From a bacterium (GTDB lineage: Bacteria; Desulfobacterota_D; UBA1144), in assembly GCA_002697665.2 (NCBI GenBank), contig NZXA02000012.1, positions 96,579 to 101,781 on the forward strand: a stretch of 5,203 nt of DNA, given 5' to 3'. A program made the position numbers and the translations under genes. The notes under the pieces are model-generated. The model made no database searches. It was not told the DNA's origin and was given only the letters and a program-made list of their open reading frames with translations. Position 1 is the stretch's first letter; every line of letters begins with the position of its first letter. Positions 1 to 5,203 of this stretch are shown here, in pieces.

Positions 1-384
1 AACTGGATTATCTCAGAACTTATTAAATATTTTGACAATTTGAAATTACAACCAATGATATTTGCGGAGTTAATTAAACTAATTAAAGATGGAAGTATAA
101 ATAATAATTCAGCTAAGAATATTTTAGAGAAGATATCTTTATCTAATCAAAATCCCAATGAAATTGTTGAGTCTATGAATCTCAAGCAAGAAAGCTCTGA
201 GGATTCATTAAATGAGATAATTCTAAAAACAATTGATGAATTTCCTGAAGAGTATAAAAGAATTATGGAAGGCGAAGTAAAACTACTAGGCTTTTTTGTA
301 GGTCAAGCAATGAAGCTATCTAAGGGAAAGGGTAATCCTAAAATAATAAACAAGCTTTTGAAAGAAAAATTCAAAATCAATTGA
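1..384 (+). CDS. gatB: Aspartyl/glutamyl-tRNA(Asn/Gln) amidotransferase subunit B, C-terminal part (5' end outside window)
   Basis: GatB is the tRNA-binding and kinase subunit of the cytoplasmic GatCAB complex. It activates the carboxylate of misacylated Glu-tRNA(Gln) or Asp-tRNA(Asn) with ATP, and the activated group is then amidated with ammonia from GatA. The frame is open from base 1, so only the last 127 residues are present. They begin NWIISEL, matching the end of the helical domain (family ANWxMGEL). The YqeY-like tail domain follows, with LAELIKLI-like FAELIKLIKDGSI near residues 21-33, a YKR..EGE stretch near 85-92, and the hallmark GFFVGQAMK..KG..NP..INKLLKEK at about 97-123. A frame starting at the TTG at 40 is only an internal piece of this gene. 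The catalytic kinase domain lies off the left edge. The stop (382-384) overlaps the end of the convergent plsC gene by 8 bp. gatC and gatA are not directly adjacent but lie about 2.8 kb downstream. Family assignment is firm. Confidence 0.93.
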   Translation, partial: NWIISELIKYFDNLKLQPMIFAELIKLIKDGSINNNSAKNILEKISLSNQNPNEIVESMNLKQESSEDSLNEIILKTIDEFPEEYKRIMEGEVKLLGFFVGQAMKLSKGKGNPKIINKLLKEKFKIN

Positions 385-387
385 TTT
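374..387. repeat. 14-bp perfect palindrome holding the stop codons of two convergent genes
   Basis: AAATCAATTGATTT reads the same on both strands. Its inner 8 bases, TCAATTGA (377-384), supply the TGA stop of gatB on the plus strand and the TGA stop of plsC on the minus strand, so both proteins end in Ile-Asn. Folded as RNA it could give only a weak 5-bp AT-rich stem with an AATT loop. It is flanked by a T7 run at 398-404 on the plus side and T-rich sequence (complement of 361-370) on the minus side. A feeble bidirectional terminator is possible, but the stem is too weak to call one. Confidence 0.6.
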
Positions 388-1093
388 CTGTATAAAGTTT
401 TTTTATTTCATTCATTATTTCATTTTTAACATTTTCAATTCTCTCTTTAGAAGGTTTTTTTTCAATTTGAAAATTAAGAGGATTGCCAAACATTAATTTA
501 ACTTTTTCAGGCTTGATAACCTTCGTTTTTCTTGGAAATGCTTCGAATGTACCAGATATTGCGAGAGGTATTATAGGGGTCCCAGTTTTTAAAGCCATTA
601 TAGCGACACCCATTTTAGCTTCACCAATTTTTCCGTCTCTTGATCTTTGACCTTCAGGAAATAATCCAACTAGATTCCCAGATTTTAATAATTTTATTAC
701 TTTTAATAATGCAACTCTATCGCTAGTTGACCTTTGTACAGGAATGGTATTTCCTAAATCGCATAAAAATCTAAATAAAAAATTTTTATTATATACATCT
801 TCTGCTGCAAGAAAATTAATTTTTCTTCTAGTATTATATGCAGTCACAGCATTAATAATTATTCCATCCAAATGAGACATATGGTTGGACGCAATCACGC
901 CAGAGCCTTTTTGCGGAATATTTTTAGAGTTAACAACTTCTACTCTGTGATAAACCTTAAGGTAAAGATTAACAATAAAAGTAAGCCAATATTTTAGATG
1001 ATAAGATTTTAAATCGCTGCAAGGATATTGATTATATTTGAATAAGTCTGATTCAATATTTTTTAGAAAATTCTTTACTCTGTCAAAAGCCAT
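377..1093 (-). CDS. plsC: 1-acyl-sn-glycerol-3-phosphate acyltransferase (PlsC/LPLAT family)
   Basis: This 238-residue protein belongs to the PlsC/AGPAT acyltransferase family. Such enzymes acylate lysophosphatidic acid at the inner face of the cytoplasmic membrane to make phosphatidic acid, the precursor of all glycerophospholipids. Visible motifs in order are the catalytic HX4D in NHMSHLD (His71, Asp76), block II-like GNTIPVQRS at 114-122, the glycerol-phosphate-binding FPEGQRSRDG at 145-154, and IPLAISGT at 175-182. A hydrophobic segment at about 35-48 may dip into the membrane. The ATG start is the only sensible one, because an in-frame TAG lies two codons upstream (minus strand, 1099-1097). 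Ribosome-binding signal is weak. The gene is divergent from carA and convergent with gatB, so it is a single-gene unit here. FPEGQRS instead of the more usual FPEGTRS is a mild variation. The exact acyl-acceptor is inferred from family membership; another lysophospholipid or ornithine-lipid acyltransferase role is possible. Confidence 0.87.
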   Translation of the reverse strand: MAFDRVKNFLKNIESDLFKYNQYPCSDLKSYHLKYWLTFIVNLYLKVYHRVEVVNSKNIPQKGSGVIASNHMSHLDGIIINAVTAYNTRRKINFLAAEDVYNKNFLFRFLCDLGNTIPVQRSTSDRVALLKVIKLLKSGNLVGLFPEGQRSRDGKIGEAKMGVAIMALKTGTPIIPLAISGTFEAFPRKTKVIKPEKVKLMFGNPLNFQIEKKPSKERIENVKNEIMNEIKKLYTEIN

Positions 1094-1107
1094 ACTCTAT
1101 TTTAATC

Positions 1108-1116
1108 TGTTATAAT
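1108..1116 (+). promoter_or_regulatory. Candidate extended -10 promoter for carA (operon)
   Basis: TGTTATAAT is a perfect TGnTATAAT extended -10 element within the 58-bp plsC-carA divergent spacer. No TTGACA-like -35 is found 15-18 bp upstream, which is acceptable for extended -10 promoters. Transcription would begin near 1123, giving a leader of about 28 nt before the carA ATG. That leaves no space for an attenuator or riboswitch. AT-rich DNA yields such matches by chance, so this is a prediction supported by position and an exact match. Confidence 0.5.
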
Positions 1117-1141
1117 TATTTCACAAAATTGTTATGTTAGC

Positions 1142-1147
1142 ATTATA
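1142..1147 (-). promoter_or_regulatory. Possible -10 element for plsC
   Basis: On the minus strand this reads TATAAT and would start transcription near 1135, about 42 nt before the plsC start codon at 1093. No good -35 hexamer is visible upstream, where the sequence runs into carA, and there is no TG extension. It is a weak candidate kept because it is an exact -10 in the only region where a plsC promoter can lie. Confidence 0.25.
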
Positions 1148-1151
1148 AAAA

Positions 1152-2225
1152 ATGAATAGAAAATCTATATTGTATCTGGAAAATGGTGAAGTATTTAATG
1201 GCCTTTCTTTTGGATATGAAGGCGAAACTGCTGGTGAAATAGTATTTAATACGTCTATGACAGGATATCAAGAGATAATTACTGATCCATCCTATAATTC
1301 TCAAATTGTTTTAATGACTTACCCTCATATTGGAAATTATGGTACGAATGATGAAGATATTGAATCATCAAAAAGTGCTGCAAAAGGGCTTATTGCTAGA
1401 AATTTTTGTGATTTTCCATCCAATCATAAATCTAATTTGACCCTTAATGATTATTTGATAAAAAACCATATTGTAGGAATTCATAATATTGATACCAGAA
1501 AACTTACAAAAATTATAAGAAATGAAGGTGCACAAAAATGTATCATTTCAAATCTATCCGAAGATATAGAATATTTTAAGAATAGATTGACGAGTACTCC
1601 TAATATGATTGGAAATGATTTAACAAAAAAAGTGACTTGTGATGAAATATATGAAATCAAAGGAATAAAAGAAAATAAAAGGATTTTTGTATATGATTTT
1701 GGATGTAAGGATAATATATTAAAAGTCTTAAATTTGAAGTTTGGTCTCAATTTGATTGTAGGTCCTTGTGATACTGAGCCAGAAAAAATTAAAGAGATAA
1801 ATCCAGATGGAATTTTATTATCAAATGGTCCTGGTGATCCAGCCGCTTCTAAATATGCTATTGAAAATATTAAAAAAATTTTGGGATATAGGCCAATTTT
1901 CGGAATATGTTTAGGGCATCAAATCTTATCTTTATCTTTGGGCTTTAAAACTTTTAAATTAAAATTCGGCCACCGTGGTGCAAACCATCCTGTAATGAAT
2001 ATCTTAGATAATAAGGTCGAAATAACTAGTCAAAACCACGGTTTTGCAGTTGAAAATAAGAATATTGAAGGTGTTGAAATTACTCATATAAACTTAAATG
2101 ATAAGACTGTTGAAGGAATAAGATCAGAAAAACTCAAATGTTTCTCCGTCCAATACCATCCAGAAGCTTCACCAGGACCACATGATTCATATAGATATTT
2201 TAAAGAATTTTATGAAATGTTATAA
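1152..2225 (+). CDS. carA: Carbamoyl-phosphate synthase small (glutamine amidotransferase) subunit
   Basis: CarA hydrolyses glutamine and passes ammonia through a tunnel to CarB, which makes carbamoyl phosphate for pyrimidine and arginine synthesis in the cytoplasm. The N-terminal small-subunit domain (about 1-160) shows FNTSMTGYQEIITDPSY (32-48), TYPHIGNYGTND (56-67) and IDTRKLT (113-119). A class I glutamine amidotransferase domain follows (about 178-355) with SNGPGDP (224-230), the nucleophile elbow FGICLGHQ with Cys253, FGHRGANHPV (272-281), TSQNHGFAV (292-300) and the triad His336 and Glu338 in YHPEASPGPHDS. All catalytic residues are present, so it should be active. At 357 residues it is shorter than the E. 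coli protein (about 382), mainly through a trimmed interdomain linker near 160-177 and a clipped C terminus. An in-frame TAA six bases before the ATG fixes the start; no Shine-Dalgarno sequence is seen. carB does not follow it; gshB does, 35 bp later. Confidence 0.96.
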   Translation: MNRKSILYLENGEVFNGLSFGYEGETAGEIVFNTSMTGYQEIITDPSYNSQIVLMTYPHIGNYGTNDEDIESSKSAAKGLIARNFCDFPSNHKSNLTLNDYLIKNHIVGIHNIDTRKLTKIIRNEGAQKCIISNLSEDIEYFKNRLTSTPNMIGNDLTKKVTCDEIYEIKGIKENKRIFVYDFGCKDNILKVLNLKFGLNLIVGPCDTEPEKIKEINPDGILLSNGPGDPAASKYAIENIKKILGYRPIFGICLGHQILSLSLGFKTFKLKFGHRGANHPVMNILDNKVEITSQNHGFAVENKNIEGVEITHINLNDKTVEGIRSEKLKCFSVQYHPEASPGPHDSYRYFKEFYEML

Positions 2226-2248
2226 AAATATATGTCTGGTTAATGTTA

Positions 2249-2253
2249 TAGGT
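2249..2253 (+). promoter_or_regulatory. Weak ribosome binding site for gshB
   Basis: TAGGT contains an AGG core about 8 nt before the ATG at 2261, in the 35-bp carA-gshB gap. Its TAG is also an in-frame stop upstream of gshB, so the ATG is the only usable start. I see nothing else convincing in this gap, neither a clear promoter nor a hairpin. Confidence 0.4.
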
Positions 2254-2260
2254 AATTATT

Positions 2261-3211
2261 ATGTATAAGTTTTTATTTATTATGGATCCCTTAGAGAATA
2301 TAATACCCACAAAAGATACAACATATATTTTAATGCTAGAGGCTGAATCAAGAGGAAATGAAATTTTTTTCACTCTTCAAGATGACTTATTTATAAAAAA
2401 TAACCAAGTTAAACTAAAAAATGTTTATAAAGTAGATATGATAGATCAGAATAATATTAAAAATAATATGCCTATATGTGAAATCAAAAAAACTTATAAT
2501 GATAAAGAATTAGATTATTTCGATGTGATATTTATGAGAAAAGACCCTCCCGTTGATGACAAATATATTAAAACAACTTATATGCTCGAAATGGTTAAAG
2601 ACAATGTTTTGGTTGTAAATAATCCAACTGCTTTAAGAGCCTTTAATGAAAAACTATCTACACTTCGATTTGACAAAATAATTCCAAACACAATAGTTTG
2701 TAACGGTGGCGATAAAGATACAATAAAAGAATGGACCTCAAACTTTAAGGACGGGGTAGTTATTAAACCTCTTAATTTATGTGGGGGAGAGGGGATACAA
2801 AAGTTTGATGGTAGAAATTTTTCATCTCTAGATCTGGTTAGCAATGAGACTTATATTTTACAAGAATTTATTAATAAAGTTTATGATGGAGATAAAAGAA
2901 TTATAATTCTTAATGGTGAACCAATAGGTGCTATTCTAAGGAAAGCTAAGGAGGGAGATTTTATTTGTAATTTTCACTCAGGTGGAACACCGCATAAAAC
3001 TGAGATCAGTAAAGAGGATTTAATTATATGCTCTGAAATTAAAAATTTTTTAATTGAAAATCATATTTACTTAGCTGGTATAGATATCATAGGCGGTTTT
3101 TTAACTGAAATAAATATTACTAGTCCAACATGTTTACAAGAAATAAACAGAGCTAATGAAACAAAATTAGAAAAAAATGTGTTAGATTTTATTATTCAAA
3201 AAATAAATTGA
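2261..3211 (+). CDS. gshB: Glutathione synthetase (ATP-grasp)
   Basis: GshB joins gamma-glutamylcysteine to glycine using ATP, the second step of glutathione synthesis in the cytoplasm. The 316-residue length equals the E. coli-type enzyme (about 315). In order: the N-terminal GSH-synthase domain with MDPLENI (8-14), LLEA-like MLEAESRGNEI (25-35) and FMRKDPP (91-97); a linker VNNPTALRAFNEKL (119-132); then the ATP-grasp domain with VIKPL (167-171), a glycine-rich loop CGGEG (174-178), YDGDKRI (208-214), NGEP (218-221), AGIDIIG (272-278) and the metal/ATP site TEINITSPT (282-290). Two points are odd. The glycine loop has Leu173 where a Gly is usual. The mobile substrate loop (227-242) has lost the family's Arg before Gly/Ser-Asn, reading ICN (235-237), and the Pro of RIP (Ala229). 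Core ATP-grasp residues are intact, so I call it GshB, possibly with altered kinetics or specificity. No gshA is in view. It is probably cotranscribed with carA and gatCA. Confidence 0.93.
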   Translation: MYKFLFIMDPLENIIPTKDTTYILMLEAESRGNEIFFTLQDDLFIKNNQVKLKNVYKVDMIDQNNIKNNMPICEIKKTYNDKELDYFDVIFMRKDPPVDDKYIKTTYMLEMVKDNVLVVNNPTALRAFNEKLSTLRFDKIIPNTIVCNGGDKDTIKEWTSNFKDGVVIKPLNLCGGEGIQKFDGRNFSSLDLVSNETYILQEFINKVYDGDKRIIILNGEPIGAILRKAKEGDFICNFHSGGTPHKTEISKEDLIICSEIKNFLIENHIYLAGIDIIGGFLTEINITSPTCLQEINRANETKLEKNVLDFIIQKIN

Positions 3212-3219
3212 GTTTAATT

Positions 3220-3510
3220 ATGTCAAAAGATAAAGATTTAGTTGAAAAAATTTCTAGACTTTCTAGATTAAAAATCGATGAAAATGAAATTGAAGGTTTT
3301 ATTAAAAATTTTAAAGACATACTTAATTATATAGATTTACTAAATTCTGTAAAAATAGTAGAAGATTCAAAAGATATCGAAATTTATAATGATTATGCAG
3401 TGAGAGATGATAGTCAGGTAGAAAAACTTAGCAACGAAGAAGTTTTATTAAATGCTTCAAATAAAGAAGGGAAGTTTTTTGCTGTCAAAAAAGTTATTGA
3501 GGAAGATTGA
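3220..3510 (+). CDS. gatC: Aspartyl/glutamyl-tRNA(Asn/Gln) amidotransferase subunit C
   Basis: GatC is the small belt-like subunit that wraps GatA and GatB and stabilises the GatCAB complex. The 96-residue product is the normal family size. It has the N-terminal helix VEKISRLSRLKIDENEIE (about 8-25), a second helix with FKDILNYIDLLNSV, the VRDD motif (family LREDE) and the C-terminal FFAVKKVIEED (family FFKVPKVIE). The frame can be opened four codons earlier at a TTG (3208) overlapping the gshB stop, but the ATG at 3220 gives the standard MS-start and is preferred. This leaves 8 bp after gshB. Shine-Dalgarno signal is poor (TGAG at 3209-3212). gatA follows after 5 bp, so the two are surely cotranscribed and probably translationally coupled. 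Confidence 0.93.
   Translation: MSKDKDLVEKISRLSRLKIDENEIEGFIKNFKDILNYIDLLNSVKIVEDSKDIEIYNDYAVRDDSQVEKLSNEEVLLNASNKEGKFFAVKKVIEED
3499..3505 (+). promoter_or_regulatory. Ribosome binding site for gatA inside the gatC 3' end
   Basis: GAGGAAG is the best Shine-Dalgarno-like sequence in the window. Its GGAAG part ends 10 nt before the ATG at 3516. It would be only a few bases from the TTG at 3507, which supports the ATG as the gatA start. It overlaps the last codons of gatC, suggesting translational coupling of the two subunits. Confidence 0.5.
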
Positions 3511-3515
3511 AAATA

Positions 3516-4985
3516 ATGAACAAGTCGATAGAAGATATTTATAAAGGTTATTTGAAAAAAGAATTCACACCAACAGAAATTTTAAACCAATATTTGGATC
3601 GTATAAATAAGGTCGATAAGAGTTTGAATTCCTTTACTGAAATATTTGAAACTAAGGTAAAAAAAGATTCTAAAAAACTCGATAATTTATTTTGTGATGA
3701 AAAAAATATATCTAACCCGCTTTTCGGAATTCCTATCTCACTTAAGGATATATTCCTTGTGAAAGATTCAATTTGTACATGTGGATCAAAGATGCTTAAG
3801 AATTATGTTTCAAATTATAATTCAACTGTGTATGAAAAATTAAATAATCTTAATGTTCTTTTAATTGGAAAAAATAATATGGATGAGTTTGCAATGGGAT
3901 CATCTACAGAAACATCTTTTTTTGGTCCAACCGCTAATCCTTGGGATCAATCTAGGGTTCCTGGTGGATCAAGCGGAGGTTCAGCTGCTGCTGTATCTGC
4001 TGGATTAAGCTGCATTTCTTTGGGTACAGATACAGGAGGGTCAATTAGACAGCCTGCATCTTTTTGTGGGGTTGTTGGTATGAAGCCTACGTATGGAAGA
4101 ATTAGTAGATTTGGTATGATAGCTTTTTCATCCTCACTAGACCAAGCAGGACCAATAACAAATACGGTTAAAGATTCAGCAATAGTCCTTGATGCGATAT
4201 CTGGCTTTGATTCTAAAGATTCAACTTCTTTAAATTTAAAACCCACAAATTCATATCAATCATTAATTAATGATAAATTTTCATTTAAAGATTTTGTTTT
4301 TGGTGTACCAAGTAGTTTGTTGGAAGAGGGACTTGATACAGAAGTGAAATCACGATTCGACGAACTTTTAAGCAGTTTGAAAAGTCTTGGCGCCAAGTTA
4401 ATCGATATAGAATTACCACATGCAAAATTCTCAGTAGCAACTTACTATATTATTGCGCCAAGTGAAGCAAGTTCAAATTTATCTAGATTTGATGGTATTA
4501 GATATGGATTTAATGATAATGGCTATGAAAATCAAGATTTAGTAGAGACATATATTAAAAATAGGTCTTTAGGTTTTGGTGAAGAAGTTAAAAGAAGAAT
4601 TATGCTGGGAACCTACTCTTTATCCTCTGGATATTATGATGCATATTATTTGAAAGCTATAAAAGTTAAGAAGTTAATAGAAAATGATTTTAAAGAAGTT
4701 TTTAAAAAAGTTGATGCTGTCCTAACACCAACTTGCCCAGAATTACCATTTAAATTAGGTGAAAAGAAAAATGATCCTCTTCAGATGTACTTGTCTGATA
4801 TTCTGACAATACCTGCAAATCTAGCACAACTTCCTGCAATATCGATTCCTATAGGCTTAAGCTCCAATAATCTTCCTATCGGTGTTCAATTAGCGTCAGA
4901 TAAATTAAATGAAAATGCTATGATGAAAATGGCTTATTTAATTGAACAAGAAGTATCTTTTTCAAAAACTTCGCTTAATATTTAA
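3516..4985 (+). CDS. gatA: Aspartyl/glutamyl-tRNA(Asn/Gln) amidotransferase subunit A (amidase)
   Basis: GatA is the glutaminase of GatCAB. It releases ammonia from glutamine and feeds it to GatB for conversion of Glu-tRNA(Gln) to Gln-tRNA(Gln) and/or Asp-tRNA(Asn) to Asn-tRNA(Asn). From the ATG it is 489 residues, the usual size (about 485). The amidase-signature Ser-cisSer-Lys triad is complete: Lys77 in GIPISLKD, Ser152 in GGSSGGSAAAV (150-160) and nucleophile Ser176 in TDTGGSIRQPAS (171-182). Other family blocks are GKNNMDEFAMGSSTE (118-132), APSEASSNLSRFDGIRYG (314-331), RSLGFGEEVKRRIMLGTY (350-367), PANLAQLPAISIPIG (433-447) and LPIGVQLA (453-460). A TTG three codons upstream overlaps gatC but is less likely than the ATG, which gives the usual short N terminus. 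It ends the carA-gshB-gatC-gatA run. Its TAA stop interlocks with that of the convergent rsmI in a shared TTAA. Whether the complex acts on tRNA(Gln), tRNA(Asn) or both cannot be read here. Confidence 0.97.
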   Translation: MNKSIEDIYKGYLKKEFTPTEILNQYLDRINKVDKSLNSFTEIFETKVKKDSKKLDNLFCDEKNISNPLFGIPISLKDIFLVKDSICTCGSKMLKNYVSNYNSTVYEKLNNLNVLLIGKNNMDEFAMGSSTETSFFGPTANPWDQSRVPGGSSGGSAAAVSAGLSCISLGTDTGGSIRQPASFCGVVGMKPTYGRISRFGMIAFSSSLDQAGPITNTVKDSAIVLDAISGFDSKDSTSLNLKPTNSYQSLINDKFSFKDFVFGVPSSLLEEGLDTEVKSRFDELLSSLKSLGAKLIDIELPHAKFSVATYYIIAPSEASSNLSRFDGIRYGFNDNGYENQDLVETYIKNRSLGFGEEVKRRIMLGTYSLSSGYYDAYYLKAIKVKKLIENDFKEVFKKVDAVLTPTCPELPFKLGEKKNDPLQMYLSDILTIPANLAQLPAISIPIGLSSNNLPIGVQLASDKLNENAMMKMAYLIEQEVSFSKTSLNI

Positions 4986-5203
4986 TCATGAAACTTTAAA
5001 GTTAATTTATAAGATTCATTTTTCTTTAATTCAAACTCATCTCTGATTTTTTCTGAAATCTCTTTTCTTGTTAATGATTTTTCCATTAATTCTTTAATTC
5101 TTTTTTTTATTTTTTCAATATTTAGATCTTTATCTTTTGCTGCTTTTAATAAAATTAGAACGAACTCTCCTTTTGAGCTAAAGGATTTAATTTCAGATAT
5201 ATC
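4982..5203 (-). CDS. rsmI: 16S rRNA (cytidine(1402)-2'-O)-methyltransferase, C-terminal part (5' end outside window)
   Basis: RsmI uses S-adenosylmethionine to 2'-O-methylate C1402 in the ribosomal P site of 16S rRNA. Only the last 73 residues are in the window; the frame is open to the right edge. The fragment begins DISEIKSFSSKGEFVLIL, matching the family's ..KGEFVLVIEG block at the end of the methyltransferase domain. It ends with the small C-terminal helical domain: SLTRKEISEKIRDEF, then LKKNESYKLTLKF, equivalent to the family pattern LKKAAALAAE..G.KKNALYKYAL. The usual acidic EG after the VLI block is replaced by LKAAKDK. The TAA stop overlaps the gatA stop by 4 bp, tail to tail. The SAM-binding domain is not visible, so the call rests on this tail alone, but the two matched blocks are characteristic. 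Confidence 0.82.
   Translation of the reverse strand, partial: DISEIKSFSSKGEFVLILLKAAKDKDLNIEKIKKRIKELMEKSLTRKEISEKIRDEFELKKNESYKLTLKFHD
4992..5003. repeat. 12-bp perfect palindrome just past the gatA stop
   Basis: AACTTTAAAGTT is fully self-complementary and lies 7 nt downstream of the gatA stop, inside the last codons of rsmI, where it encodes part of KLTLKF on the minus strand. A transcript hairpin would have only four pairs with a TTAA loop and no strong U-run after it. It does not qualify as an intrinsic terminator. Chance is plausible in AT-rich DNA. Confidence 0.35.

Noticed and set aside
385..430. Intrinsic terminator for gatB before the T-run at 398-404
   Set aside because: There is no GC-containing stem ahead of the T-run; the only hairpin is a 5-bp AT-rich one at 374-387, and the region is plsC coding sequence.
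1481..1750. Minus-strand open frame of 89 codons inside carA
   Set aside because: It lies wholly opposite a clear carA coding region, has a low-complexity Phe/Ile/Ser-rich product resembling no family, and shows no ribosome binding site.
2226..2260. Internal promoter before gshB (TATAGG near 2246)
   Set aside because: It matches only 4 of 6 -10 bases with no -35 or TG extension, and the gap is too short to distinguish it from background AT richness.
2578..2844. Minus-strand open frame of 88 codons inside gshB
   Set aside because: It is antisense to conserved GshB motifs and its product is not recognisable; a by-product of codon bias.
3208..3219. TTG start for gatC overlapping the gshB stop
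   Set aside because: The ATG four codons later gives the standard GatC length and N terminus; TTG would add residues not typical of the family.
3507..3515. TTG start for gatA overlapping the gatC stop
   Set aside because: The ATG at 3516 has better spacing to GAGGAAG and gives the usual GatA N terminus.
3947..4246. Minus-strand open frame of 99 codons inside gatA
   Set aside because: It is antisense to the amidase signature region, whose conserved glycine and serine codons give the proline-rich shadow product.
1..5203. A novel defence, mobile or biosynthetic system
   Set aside because: All six genes are assigned to core metabolic or translation families, and there are no transposases, integrases, direct-repeat arrays, tRNA genes or unexplained reading frames in the window.

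Overview
This is a strongly AT-rich stretch (roughly 30% GC by eye, not computed) of a compact bacterial chromosome. It holds six protein genes and almost no non-coding DNA. Every gene is a recognisable housekeeping enzyme. Glutathione synthetase, together with a GatCAB amidotransferase and a CarA carrying the FSVQYHPEASPGPHDS signature, points to a proteobacterium. The low GC, short spacers and tail-to-tail overlaps suggest a streamlined genome, such as a free-living marine alpha- or gammaproteobacterium, or a reduced host-associated one. The exact lineage cannot be fixed from this sequence alone.

Layout from left to right: (1) the 3' end of gatB on the plus strand (1-384). (2) A plsC-type acyltransferase on the minus strand (377-1093), whose stop overlaps that of gatB inside a 14-bp palindrome. 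(3) A 58-bp divergent intergenic region (1094-1151) with a good extended -10 promoter facing right. (4) A tightly packed plus-strand cluster, carA (1152-2225), gshB (2261-3211), gatC (3220-3510) and gatA (3516-4985), with gaps of 35, 8 and 5 bp, very likely one operon. (5) The 3' end of rsmI on the minus strand (4982-5203), whose stop codon interlocks with the gatA stop in a shared TTAA.

Functionally, CarA and GatA both hydrolyse glutamine and channel the ammonia to a partner: CarB for carbamoyl phosphate, and GatB for amidation of Glu-tRNA(Gln) and/or Asp-tRNA(Asn). GshB makes glutathione from gamma-glutamylcysteine. PlsC serves phospholipid synthesis and RsmI methylates 16S rRNA. The most unusual points are organisational. 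gatB lies about 2.8 kb upstream of gatCA rather than directly after it. carA sits without carB. The GshB active-site loop lacks residues that I recall as conserved. I see no mobile element, CRISPR array, RNA gene, riboswitch or convincing intrinsic terminator, and no sign of a novel multi-gene system.
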